A stretch of 64,000 bases of DNA. Origin: an uncultured Candidatus Poseidoniales archaeon (GTDB lineage Archaea; Thermoplasmatota; Poseidoniia; Poseidoniales; Poseidoniaceae). The stretch lies in the NCBI GenBank assembly GCA_902625885.1, contig CACODE010000009.1, positions 1 to 64,000 of the forward strand, read 5' to 3'. Under the pieces are notes generated by a model. That model had not been told where the DNA came from and ran no database searches. It saw only the letters and a list, made by a program, of their open reading frames with translations. Positions 27,833-36,800 of this stretch are shown one piece after another. Within the stretch, counting starts at the first letter, position 1. Each line of letters begins with the position of its first letter. A program made the position numbers and the translations under genes.

Positions 27833-29265
27833 GTGAGGGTGGCATCGTTGCCTCGTTCGTCGTGCCCGTTCATCCACACACCGTTCTGGCCCCAGACAAG
27901 AACCCAGGGTGGCGTAAACTACGGGACGCCTATGACGATGCTGCCGCCACGATCAAGGACCTCAACGCCGATTTGATCATCATCTACTCAACAACATGGC
28001 CCTCCATTATCGGGCACCAAATTCAAGCCGACCCGAATCCCGAGTGGGTCCTTGTCGACCATGATTTCCACGACCTCGGGTCCATCTCCTACTCGTTCAA
28101 CATCGATGCGGAATTTGCTCATGCGTGGAACGATGCCAGCGAGAAAAGAGGCCTGCAGAGCCGTTGTGTCAACTACAAAGGCTTCCCGATCGACGTAGGC
28201 TCTGTTGTTGCCCTGACACTGCTGAATCCTGACAACAAGATACCGGCCGTCATCGTGTCGTCCAACATGTATGCAAACCGGAGCGAGACCACCGTGCTGG
28301 CGAAATCCTGCCTCGACGTGGTGAAAGCCCAAGGTCGGCGGGCGGTTGCTGTCACCGCTATGTCGTTGTCCAACCGGATGTTCACGGATTTTATTGATGC
28401 AAAACAAGACAAAATCCACTCGTTGAAGGACGACGAGTGGAACCGAAAAATCCTGGAATTCCTCGAACAGGGACGGATGGAAGATGTTGGCCAGCTCTCA
28501 AGGACCATCCACCAACAAATTCGGGTGCAAAAAGTAGTGGCGTTCAAGCCGATGTGGTGGTTATCGGCCATGAACGGCAACAGAAACGATCTGACTGGAA
28601 AGGTGCTCGCCTACGAAGCCATACACGGTGCAGGTTGCGCCGTGGTTCACATCGACCCAACACCTTCGGGTGCGGGCGAGAAGGAATACGACGAGGACGA
28701 TGTGGAATATTTCCATGGTGAACGCGGTGTTCTCGACAGTGCTGAGGAGGCGCCAGCCGACACGCAACATGAACACGAGCAGCCTTCGGACGGAGGCCAA
28801 AAAATGGAGCAAAACGGCCCCGCATTGTGGGACCCAACGGAAGCAGAAGGTTCGGTAAACACGGATGCTGCACCGAAACCCGTGGGCGCCTACCCCCATG
28901 CAAGGAAGGTCGGGGACATGTTGTTTCTCTCCGGAGTGGGTCCCCGCCAGCCCGGAACAAACGCCATTCCTGGCGGCCCAATCCATGACGAGAACGGCGA
29001 GCCACTCGATTACGACATCAAAGCACAAACCCATGCCGTGGTTGACAACGTAAAGCGTATCGTTGAAGAGGCCGGCGCCACCATGGAGCAAGTGGTTGAT
29101 GTGACCACGTTTCTGGTGGACATGAAACGGGATTTTTCAGGCTACAACGAGGTGTGGGCGCAAACCCTTGGCAAGGTCGGTCCTACCAGAACGACCCTGG
29201 CTATTGATGCCCTACCAACACCCATCGCAGTGGAGATGAAAGTCATCGTCCATCTCGGCGAATAA
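27829..29265 (+). CDS. amnA-amnD: Fusion: 2-aminophenol dioxygenase alpha-like subunit + RidA-type 2-aminomuconate deaminase
   Basis: 478 aa in two parts. Residues ~1-285 are LigB-like and resemble AmnA/CnbCa (IIYSTTWPS, VDHDFHDLG, VNYKGFPIDVGSV, WNRKILEFLEQG). The second Fe-ligand His of the catalytic subunit is replaced by Thr (STTW), so this half is a non-catalytic partner. An acidic linker (~290-345) joins a C-terminal RidA/YjgF domain (~350-478: YPHARKVGDMLFLSG, VVDVTTFLVDM, GPTRTTLA with the RidA Arg) that looks like 2-aminomuconate deaminases (AmnD/NbaF). It overlaps amnB by 4 nt. The fusion would couple ring cleavage to hydrolysis of the later enamine/imine product; I know of no described AmnA-AmnD fusion. 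Confidence 0.82.
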   Translation: MSEGGIVASFVVPVHPHTVLAPDKNPGWRKLRDAYDDAAATIKDLNADLIIIYSTTWPSIIGHQIQADPNPEWVLVDHDFHDLGSISYSFNIDAEFAHAWNDASEKRGLQSRCVNYKGFPIDVGSVVALTLLNPDNKIPAVIVSSNMYANRSETTVLAKSCLDVVKAQGRRAVAVTAMSLSNRMFTDFIDAKQDKIHSLKDDEWNRKILEFLEQGRMEDVGQLSRTIHQQIRVQKVVAFKPMWWLSAMNGNRNDLTGKVLAYEAIHGAGCAVVHIDPTPSGAGEKEYDEDDVEYFHGERGVLDSAEEAPADTQHEHEQPSDGGQKMEQNGPALWDPTEAEGSVNTDAAPKPVGAYPHARKVGDMLFLSGVGPRQPGTNAIPGGPIHDENGEPLDYDIKAQTHAVVDNVKRIVEEAGATMEQVVDVTTFLVDMKRDFSGYNEVWAQTLGKVGPTRTTLAIDALPTPIAVEMKVIVHLGE

Positions 29266-29266
29266 T

Positions 29267-29279
29267 GCCGGAATCCGGC
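29267..29279. promoter_or_regulatory. 13-bp palindrome GCCGGAATCCGGC (distal operator candidate)
   Basis: Perfect 6+1+6 inverted repeat just after the stop of the dioxygenase-deaminase fusion. A second copy begins exactly 84 bp downstream (eight helical turns), on either side of the candidate TATA of the permease, an arrangement suited to a dimeric regulator binding on one DNA face. Confidence 0.5.
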
Positions 29280-29317
29280 GATATGCGGCCGTAATCAGAC
29301 AAGAGTTCAAGTTCGGG

Positions 29318-29334
29318 GTTCTATACGCTACCGT
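29318..29334 (+). promoter_or_regulatory. Candidate TATA region of the permease promoter
   Basis: GGTTCTATACGCTACC lies about 26 bp before the second palindrome and 40-50 bp before the GTG start. If used, transcription would begin at about 29350, inside the proximal palindrome. Weak by sequence alone. Confidence 0.3.
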
Positions 29335-29350
29335 TGTAAGCACTTTGCTT

Positions 29351-29363
29351 GCCGGAATCCGGG
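29351..29363. promoter_or_regulatory. Proximal palindrome GCCGGAATCCGGG (operator candidate)
   Basis: Second copy of the palindrome (12 of 13 bases identical to the first). Its last Gs also form the probable Shine-Dalgarno (GGGG, 7 nt before GTG 29372), so protein binding here would block both start site and ribosome binding region. Confidence 0.5.
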
Positions 29364-29371
29364 GAATTTGA

Positions 29372-30763
29372 GTGGTTGTTGAAAAAACAGTTGAATTGGC
29401 CCGTACCATTGGTCTGAAGACGCTTGTCATTCTGTCGCTATCCTCGATGTTGGGATCCGGTCTCTTCCTCCTCCCGGCCTTCGCCCATGAATACGCAGGC
29501 CCCGGCATGTGGTTTGCCTTCCTCCTCGCCGGCAGCGTGGTGATCGCCAGCGCTTATTCGAAGGCTGAATTGGCCAGCGCTATGCCCCAATCTGGCGGAT
29601 TTTACGTCTATGCCGAGCGCACCTACGGCCACCTTGTCGGCACCATCAGCGGGCTCGGTTTGTTTGCCTCGTTTATGCTGAAATCAGCGTTTGCCTTGGT
29701 GGGCTTTGCAGCCTACATGAAAGTCATCACCGACCATTATGGCATCGAGAATGTCAACTCAAACGCCATCGCCATGGTGCTTCTTGTGTTCATTTTGTTC
29801 GTGAACTTGACAGGAGTCAAAGCCATCAAGAAAGTTCAGATCCCTATCGTGACGGGTGCGATGGCCACGGTCGTGGTGCTGTGCCTGCTGGCCGTGTTTT
29901 CTGGAGACATGGATTACAGCCGGCCCGTGGAGAACTTTCAGCCCGCTACCCTGAAAATGGGAACGGCTGCAGCGCTCGTTTTCGTGGCTTTCTCGGGGGC
30001 CATCAAGGTCGGTGCCATCGGTGGCGAGGTCATCGACCCCGAGACCAACCTTCCCCGAGGGATGATGCAATCGCTGTTCATCGCCACACTGCTCTACGCT
30101 GCTGTAGCCTACATCATGGTGGCCGTCATGAACCCGGCTGATTTCATGACCGACGGGCACGCTGTTGAAAACCCCATCACGGTCTTCGCTGAATCCGTGG
30201 CGGGCACCGCGGTGGTGCTCGTGGCGTCATTGGTGGCCATCATCGCCATGGCGTCCATGGCGCTGGCGGGTGTGTTGTCTTCCTCGCGGTTCATTTACGC
30301 TATGGCGAAGGACGGGGTCCTTCCGGCCCCGCTGGGCGAACTCAATGAACGCTACAAAACGCCGCACTGGCCCATCCTCCTCACGGGCCTGCTGATGGCC
30401 ATCTCCATCTACTCGTTCGACGTGCACGTGATCGCAGAGCTGGCCTCTGGATTCATCCTCATGGTCTTCATCGTTCTCAACCTGACCGTCGTCGTCCTTC
30501 GCGGTGCTCACCCAAAGCACGTATGGAACCCGACGTACCGGTCTCCGCTCTACCCGCTCCCTCAAATCTACGGTACCGTCGCAGGGATTGGGATGCTGGT
30601 GTTGATGGGCGAGAAAGCTCTTTTTGGTGGTGGAGGCGCTATCGTACTCGGTTTGCTTGCTTGGTACGCTTATGGACGCAGAAACGTCAAGCCAAGAGAA
30701 GGTGCTACGCCCTTCAGTATCTTCCTGGGCAAGGACTCACCACCAAGCGATAATGAGGAATAA
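29372..30763 (+). CDS. APC-family amino acid permease
   Basis: 463 aa, about 12 hydrophobic segments. The first membrane helix has the APC substrate-binding glycine motif LSSMLGSGLFLLPAF, and SGGFYVYAERTYG follows TM2 as in amino-acid/polyamine/organocation transporters. It would import an amino acid or amine by proton or sodium symport. GTG 29372 is preceded by GGGG. Separated from the ring-cleavage genes by 106 bp holding two palindromes, it is plausibly the uptake system for the compound they degrade (for example an aromatic amino acid); that is inference. Confidence 0.85.
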   Translation: MVVEKTVELARTIGLKTLVILSLSSMLGSGLFLLPAFAHEYAGPGMWFAFLLAGSVVIASAYSKAELASAMPQSGGFYVYAERTYGHLVGTISGLGLFASFMLKSAFALVGFAAYMKVITDHYGIENVNSNAIAMVLLVFILFVNLTGVKAIKKVQIPIVTGAMATVVVLCLLAVFSGDMDYSRPVENFQPATLKMGTAAALVFVAFSGAIKVGAIGGEVIDPETNLPRGMMQSLFIATLLYAAVAYIMVAVMNPADFMTDGHAVENPITVFAESVAGTAVVLVASLVAIIAMASMALAGVLSSSRFIYAMAKDGVLPAPLGELNERYKTPHWPILLTGLLMAISIYSFDVHVIAELASGFILMVFIVLNLTVVVLRGAHPKHVWNPTYRSPLYPLPQIYGTVAGIGMLVLMGEKALFGGGGAIVLGLLAWYAYGRRNVKPREGATPFSIFLGKDSPPSDNEE

Positions 30764-30797
30764 AATCGGTGCGCTGCAAGGCGAGAACCCGTTTGAT

Positions 30798-31217
30798 TTA
30801 AGCCAAAATTAGCCTGAGGTTCTCAAGACTTCGCAACTCGGCGAAGTAAATTTGCTCGATGGAGTCGTACATCTCCTGATCGCCAAATTCCTCAAGCAGC
30901 ACGATGATGCCACCGTACACTTCAGCGGCCTTGGTTTCGGTCTCCAGTGACAGTTCAAGCATTTCTTTGAATTCCGTGCTGTGGACGATGGGGTGCGGAT
31001 TTCGCTCCGTCACCGGAATGCCGCCGAGTTTGACGATAGCGCGGCGGACCACATCGGCGTGTGCCAGTGATTCGGTTGCTTCCTCGTTGAACATTGGGTC
31101 CAATTGAAGCCGATGAATGCCCTGAATGTTCGCTGCGTAATGCGCATACATGTTCATGGCCCTCAATTCCCAACCAAGCGCCTCGTTCAATCGTTCAATC
31201 AATGTATTTTCACCCAT
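30798..31217 (-). CDS. Ferritin-like / bacterioferritin-type four-helix protein
   Basis: 139 aa, four predicted helices. Carboxylate/His ligands of a di-iron site appear as WELRAMNMYAHYA (Glu ~17, helix 1), EEATESLAHADVV (Glu ~46/His ~53, helix 2), ETETKAAEVYGGII (Glu ~93-95, helix 3) and IYFAELRSLENL (Glu ~129, helix 4). This fits the bacterioferritin/rubrerythrin superfamily and suggests iron storage or peroxide detoxification. It is shorter than classical bacterioferritin (~155 aa) and lacks an obvious rubredoxin domain. Transcribed alone, converging with the permease (34 nt between the stops). Confidence 0.75.
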   Translation of the reverse strand: MGENTLIERLNEALGWELRAMNMYAHYAANIQGIHRLQLDPMFNEEATESLAHADVVRRAIVKLGGIPVTERNPHPIVHSTEFKEMLELSLETETKAAEVYGGIIVLLEEFGDQEMYDSIEQIYFAELRSLENLRLILA

Positions 31218-31275
31218 GGAATCACCCTACTCCGATGAGCCGTTCAGCCTCGTCGCCGTATAAAAACTCGTGATA

Positions 31276-33879
31276 TCATTCGTGTCGAACCCACTCGCCC
31301 TCAGGCGTGACTTCCCAGTACTGAAGTTCCTCTGAGACGTCAACGTACCAGCCTGTTTGCCCTTGTGTTGTCGATGGCGTTGCTTGCATGACACCGACCC
31401 TGCCAGCCTCTTCCGCCAGCGCCGCCATGGATTCCAACGTCAGGCCGTGCCGCTCGTGCAGGGGTGTATCGTCTGCGAGAACATCGGAAGGTGTCTGTGG
31501 CGCCTCCTCTTCCTCATCCTCTTCGTAATCATCAAACGCTTCCTCCACCCAACCCTCGGTGGAGACCTTTGAGGCCTTGCGTGTGAGGGTTACCAACACG
31601 GCGAGAAGCAACACAAGGAGAATCGCAGCCATCGTCATGGCGGTGTTGGTCGAACCAACGGCCCCCCCGAGTAGCACTTCCTCCACATCGTAGAACGACT
31701 GGGCAAGAAGACCGCTCCAACGAACCGTGCAAGAGCGATCGGTGCCACCGTCTTGAACATCAACCTCCCAGGTGCCGTTTGTGACGAATTCGGTCGGACC
31801 TGCGGTGCAGGACACGGTGGTGTTTTCCCGCGGTATGTTGAGCGTGTTGCCGTAGGCATCGGTGGCGAAGGCGTTCAAGAGGACGACGTCGCCCTCGGCG
31901 ATGTTGTCTCGGCTTATGGATGCTTGAATCCTTACGGGCGCTCCTGCCTCAATCGTCAGTGGAATCGTGTGGGTCGCCCCTTCATCCTCCAGAACCAACG
32001 AGTAAGTGCCGACCTTTTTTCCGATAAATTGCCAGTATCCCAAACCCACTTGCGATGTCGTCAATTCGCCCAATGAAGCGTCTAGGGTTGTCGTGACGGA
32101 GGTCGACTCTTCGATGTTACCATGGACATCAACCACCTGAATGAACAGGTCACGGGGTTCACCTGCCTTGACAACGAGGCCGTCGTCAGCATCGGTGGTC
32201 AGACCGTGGGCGGTGCCTGCAACAACGGTCAATCGCACCGTGGCGAAGACACCATCGGCGTTAACGCGAATCTCATGACCTCCGATGTTGGTTGCCGTCC
32301 AGCGCCCATCGTTGAGCAACATCTCCAACGTGATGTCCTCACCATCCAAAGTCCAGTTAAGCGCAACTTCCTCGAGCTGATTGCCGGACGAGTCAAAGAA
32401 TTTCGGATTGAGGTCAAGAGAACCGTCTGCAGGAACTTGGGTGCCTTCGCCATCCAAAGTAATGAATGCGAGCCTCCCCGTCCGCACGTCAAACGATGTT
32501 GAGGCCACAAAGACAGTGCCCGTAGCGCTGTCGTACCAACTCCCCTCAAACCTCCACGATTGCGCTCGCTGGGCTTGTAGCAGCACGTAGCTGTCTTCTT
32601 CAACCAATTCTTCAGAAGTGCCCATCGTCATGTTGATGGAACCATCCACAACCCATCGGTTTCCTTTTACGTCCTCGGCGAAGAGCTCAATGACCACCTG
32701 TTCTCCTGACGTTGGGTTTGCAGGTTCTGTTCTCAGCAGCACGTCAATGGCTCGTCCATGGACGACGTCCACGGAAAGCGAGGTCTCCACCGTGCCGTCA
32801 AAGCCCGACACGGTGGCCGGACCGGTTCCAGAAGGGTTCCAGTACACGCGGAAATCTTCGTCAACCGAGAGACCTCCTGAGGTGGCACTCAGCGAGTGGA
32901 TGGACGGCGAAACCATGCCGACATAACCGTTGACATCTCGCCGTTCAAACACCAGTTCGTACGATTCACCTGCCATGTACTCTGAGGGGCTATCAACCAC
33001 CATGAGGGTCGAGGCGACGGCGTCGCCGGGAATCACCTGAAGCGTGGTGCTTCCAGTGATGTTCCCCGAGGAAACCGTGATTTGCCAGCGACCGGTGTTG
33101 GTGGCAAGGTATTCTCCCTGAGCGTTGAACGATCCGTTTTCGGCGAACCAAGAGAGCGAGCCGACGTTCGACAACGGCATCTCGTAGCCATTGATGTCAA
33201 CCAGTATTGGTGTGATTTTTTCAAGGGTGCCCGCACGAACCAAGAGCGGTTCATCGAACAAGAACGCATGCGGTTGACCTGCTGTGACGGCGATTGTCTC
33301 GGTAGCCTGAAGTTGGTTGAGCCTGGCGCGCACGTGGACTTGTCCAAGCGTTTCAGCGGTCCAGACAGGTTGTCCGTGACCAACGTACACGCCGTCTATG
33401 TCCCAAACGACCGTCTCTGGTGCAGCCATTCGATTGCCGCGACTGTCCAACGCATCAGCCGTTAGTGGGGTGGGTTCGAGCACGCCTACGCTCAATGTCG
33501 TGATTTCCAGAGCTGTAGCGACACCGGCCTCAACGGTGATGTTGTGCCTGTCAACGAGGCCGTTGTGCTCCGCCACCACCTCAACCACCGTGGCGGACCA
33601 CGGGTAGAACAAACCGTCATCCGTGATGGTACCGTTTGACACGGACCAAGAGACATCGCCGGACAACACGTTGTTGACCGGGTCGTAAATGATGGCAGTG
33701 AACTGAACAACCTCGTCAGCCGAAAGGGTGACGGGCGGTGCATCGATAACCACCCTGTCCGCTGTGCCATTCCGTAAAACGACGGTCGGTTCATCAAGCG
33801 CCGCCGGCATGGCCGCTGACCACGTTCCAACGAGGAACAGACCAACGAGGAGCAGGCAGGCCTTCACGGAGGTCAACAC
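31276..33879 (-). CDS. Membrane-anchored surface protein with tandem bacterial Ig-like domains
   Basis: 867 aa. Signal peptide 1-24 (ACLLLVGLFLVGTWSA). Residues ~35-740 contain about seven ~95-residue beta-sandwich units sharing a pattern of 'ADE.V.F.A...D..GN.......W...NG' and ending V.AG.A, for example VTLSADEVVQFTAIIYDP. The same unit fills the C-terminal third of the neighbouring 3040-aa protein. A membrane helix (MTMAAILLVLLLAVLVTL, ~750) leads to an acidic cytoplasmic tail of ~90 residues that ends GWYVDVSEELQYWEVTPEG. The gene begins 9 nt after the stop of the giant gene with GAGGAG before its ATG, so the two form an operon. Adhesion or cell-wall scaffolding is inferred. Confidence 0.8.
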   Translation of the reverse strand: MLTSVKACLLLVGLFLVGTWSAAMPAALDEPTVVLRNGTADRVVIDAPPVTLSADEVVQFTAIIYDPVNNVLSGDVSWSVSNGTITDDGLFYPWSATVVEVVAEHNGLVDRHNITVEAGVATALEITTLSVGVLEPTPLTADALDSRGNRMAAPETVVWDIDGVYVGHGQPVWTAETLGQVHVRARLNQLQATETIAVTAGQPHAFLFDEPLLVRAGTLEKITPILVDINGYEMPLSNVGSLSWFAENGSFNAQGEYLATNTGRWQITVSSGNITGSTTLQVIPGDAVASTLMVVDSPSEYMAGESYELVFERRDVNGYVGMVSPSIHSLSATSGGLSVDEDFRVYWNPSGTGPATVSGFDGTVETSLSVDVVHGRAIDVLLRTEPANPTSGEQVVIELFAEDVKGNRWVVDGSINMTMGTSEELVEEDSYVLLQAQRAQSWRFEGSWYDSATGTVFVASTSFDVRTGRLAFITLDGEGTQVPADGSLDLNPKFFDSSGNQLEEVALNWTLDGEDITLEMLLNDGRWTATNIGGHEIRVNADGVFATVRLTVVAGTAHGLTTDADDGLVVKAGEPRDLFIQVVDVHGNIEESTSVTTTLDASLGELTTSQVGLGYWQFIGKKVGTYSLVLEDEGATHTIPLTIEAGAPVRIQASISRDNIAEGDVVLLNAFATDAYGNTLNIPRENTTVSCTAGPTEFVTNGTWEVDVQDGGTDRSCTVRWSGLLAQSFYDVEEVLLGGAVGSTNTAMTMAAILLVLLLAVLVTLTRKASKVSTEGWVEEAFDDYEEDEEEEAPQTPSDVLADDTPLHERHGLTLESMAALAEEAGRVGVMQATPSTTQGQTGWYVDVSEELQYWEVTPEGEWVRHE

Positions 33880-33888
33880 ATCATCTCC

Positions 33889-36800
33889 TCATTCAGAATA
33901 TTCCTGCCATTCTTCTTCTCCGGCCATTCTGTACCACCAGTTGCCGTCTTCGTCTTCCCACCATTCGGTGCCGTCCTCGTCAACGCTGGTTTCGATTTCC
34001 TCCTCAGGCTCCTCGGCCACAGGTGCCTCTTCGGCTGGCGGAGGACCGGATGGACCGGGTGCCGGGCCTGTTGGGCCGGGTGCCGGGCCCGTGGGCCCTT
34101 TCGGACGGGGTTCGTCCTCGTCATCATCGTCATCATCGTCGTCCCAGTCGTCGTCGCGACCGTTTCTCATGAACATCACCAGAAGACCAAGAAGCACCGC
34201 GCCGACAACGCCAAGCAAACCAGCTCCGACGTAGTAAAGCGTACCGCCCGCTTCAAAGAACCCGGCGAGGTTGCCTTCAACGACGATCTCAAGGTTCACA
34301 CGCTCCGCTCCAACACTGACCGTGATGGTTTGGGGACCGTCATCAAGGGTCGTGATGGTCCAGTTTTCTGACGAACTCATCATGGATGTTCCTCGGCCTG
34401 TCATTTCCACCTGCACGCTACCCGGAACGGGAATTTCGTTGTCAAAGGCATCAAAGGCTCGAATGAAAACACCGAGACTCTCGAGCTGCTCCAAGGTTGT
34501 GGTTGACAAGTTCACCTCAAGGCGGGCAACCGTGCTTTGCGCAAACACTTCGATGGTGGTCGTGGACACGGCGCCTCCCACGGTGTACTGGAGGGTATGA
34601 ACGCCGGCCACTTCCGCTGCGTAGATGTACGTTCCCTCCGAGGTGGTAACAATGCTGAGTGTTGGAACCGGAGCACCGTCTTCAGTCCACTCAACATCCT
34701 GTGGGAACTCGTTGCCATCGGCGTCGGTGCCGGTGACCTGAATGTCCACGTCATCCCCTGCCGTGGGCGAGGTCTGGGAAAGAGCGGCGGAAACCGTAAC
34801 CGCCTCGCCGTGCAGAACAGTGACTGTTATGCTGTCACTGATGTTGAAACCGTTTTCGCTTACGGCCCACGCCTCAATGCGCCACTCTCCAACTGTCGAT
34901 GCTTCCCACCGCATGTTGTCCAGAAGCAACGACGTGGTGATGTCTGTGGTCTCACCGGTTGCCAGATGAACTTCGTGCCATGTTAGCCTGTCCGAGGAAA
35001 TCGGGTTGTTGTCGGCATCGAACAGTTGTGAGGAAAAGTCGATGGCATAATCTGAGGTCAACTCAATGACCGCACCGGTTGAACGGTCCGCATCGTTGGC
35101 CACGCCCTCGATGGTGACGCTGTTCAGCACACCGTTGTCGACGGTAATGTTCAACGCAACGCTCAACGATGTGTTGGCGTCGGTGTAAGTTGCCACCAGC
35201 ATGTAGGGCTCGGTAGAGGCATAGTAAGGTGTAAACGTCGTGGCGTCGCCTGAAAGAACCTCAAGGAAGTTCGAAGCATCGCTGATGGTGGGGTGTTCCA
35301 TCGACCAGTTTGTTTCCGGAACGGCCCACTGATTGCCTTTGGCGTCTATGGCGAAGATTTTCGCTTCAAGTGTTTCGTCGGCCGTGATTTCGAGGCTCTG
35401 CCACGTTCGCACCTCATCGTCCACCATGAGTCGAAGGGATTGCGTGATACCTCTGTCAACCGCAATGACGACTTGAGTCAGTTCGGTTTCGTATCTGGCT
35501 TCGAGAATCTTAGAGCCCGTTTTGACCGGGTCCCATATCGCTGGGGCCCCCGGCGTCAACTGCCCGTCGGAGGTCTTCGTCCAGTTGTCTGCTGGCAAAA
35601 TCACCGACAGGCGGTTGCCTCTTACATCGACTCGAGTGGTGTTGATGTAGACACGGTCATCGGCCGTCACCGCCGTGGAGGAGACGTTCAATTCCAGGTA
35701 GTCAATGGCTCCATGCCCGACCGATATCTGGAGTTCAGCCGTAGCGCCTGAGATTGAACTGAGGTTCAGCCACCAAGTGCCGACATGGTCAGGGAAGTAT
35801 TGCTGATTGATTTCAGAATAATTTCCGTTGGTTGTGGTCCACGTCAAATCGCCTGCATCGCTTATGTCCAGAGCGTTACCAAACTGATCGAAAAGGTCGA
35901 TCGTGATGTCGCACCAAACACCGGCCGGAACCGTTCCTTCACACCCGCCGAGCTCAAAGTATGAGGGAGCCCCAGGCAGCACGGTAATGTCAACGACAAC
36001 CTGTTGGCCGCTCGCTGGATGCGCCACGGTGATGGTGTGGTCGCCAGCGGCGTATGGGAAGAACGTGGTACCGAACACGCTGCCGTTTGAGGGCGTGATG
36101 AGGATGCTTTCACCAGGCTTGAAATTGCCGTGTTGATCGGCCATTTGCGCCGTGATGGTGAGGTTCTCGTCAGCCGTGATGGTGGCCGTCAACGGGGTAA
36201 CAACGAGGTCGACGGCTGCACCGGGCGTGACCGTGATGTTTTGTGTCCCGCACACCAAACCAAAGCATGCCATCACCGAGGCGATACCGGCTGTGCTTGG
36301 GGTGAACAGACCGTTGCTGCCGATGCTTCCTGAAGAGGCGTACCAAGTGACTGGCGTGGATTGGACCATCTGCAAATGGTCGTAAGCAACGGCATTGAAG
36401 TTCACGGCTGTGTCGGCGTCCGTGGTGAGCGAACCGCTCGGACTGATGGACATGGTCGTGATGTTGGTGGTGTTGAACATGACCTTCGGCCGGAAATCAA
36501 CGTTGTTTGCGGTGCCGGAATAAAACGAAGCGTGGGCGTGTCCGGTGTTTGGTGTAGCGATGATGATCCATGCCTGATGGTTGCTGATGGTCATGCCGGG
36601 TGTGCTCAAATCAAACCACAGCCACCCTGTCGTGTCGACGTTGACCACGGTCGTTGATACGGCAGACCCGTAATCGCTGCCGGCTTGCATCCCGGGTGAG
36701 CCCCAAAGCACGCCACCGGTCGTTCCGTTCCATGTTGCAGAGGCTTGGCTCCAATTCTGGTTCAACACAGGATGAACACTGAAGGAGACGGAGGTTGCGC

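Noticed and set aside
28544-29091. Minus-strand ORFs of 153 and 176 aa within the dioxygenase-deaminase gene
   Set aside because: No recognisable domain, no promoter, and fully covered by a gene with family-level motifs.
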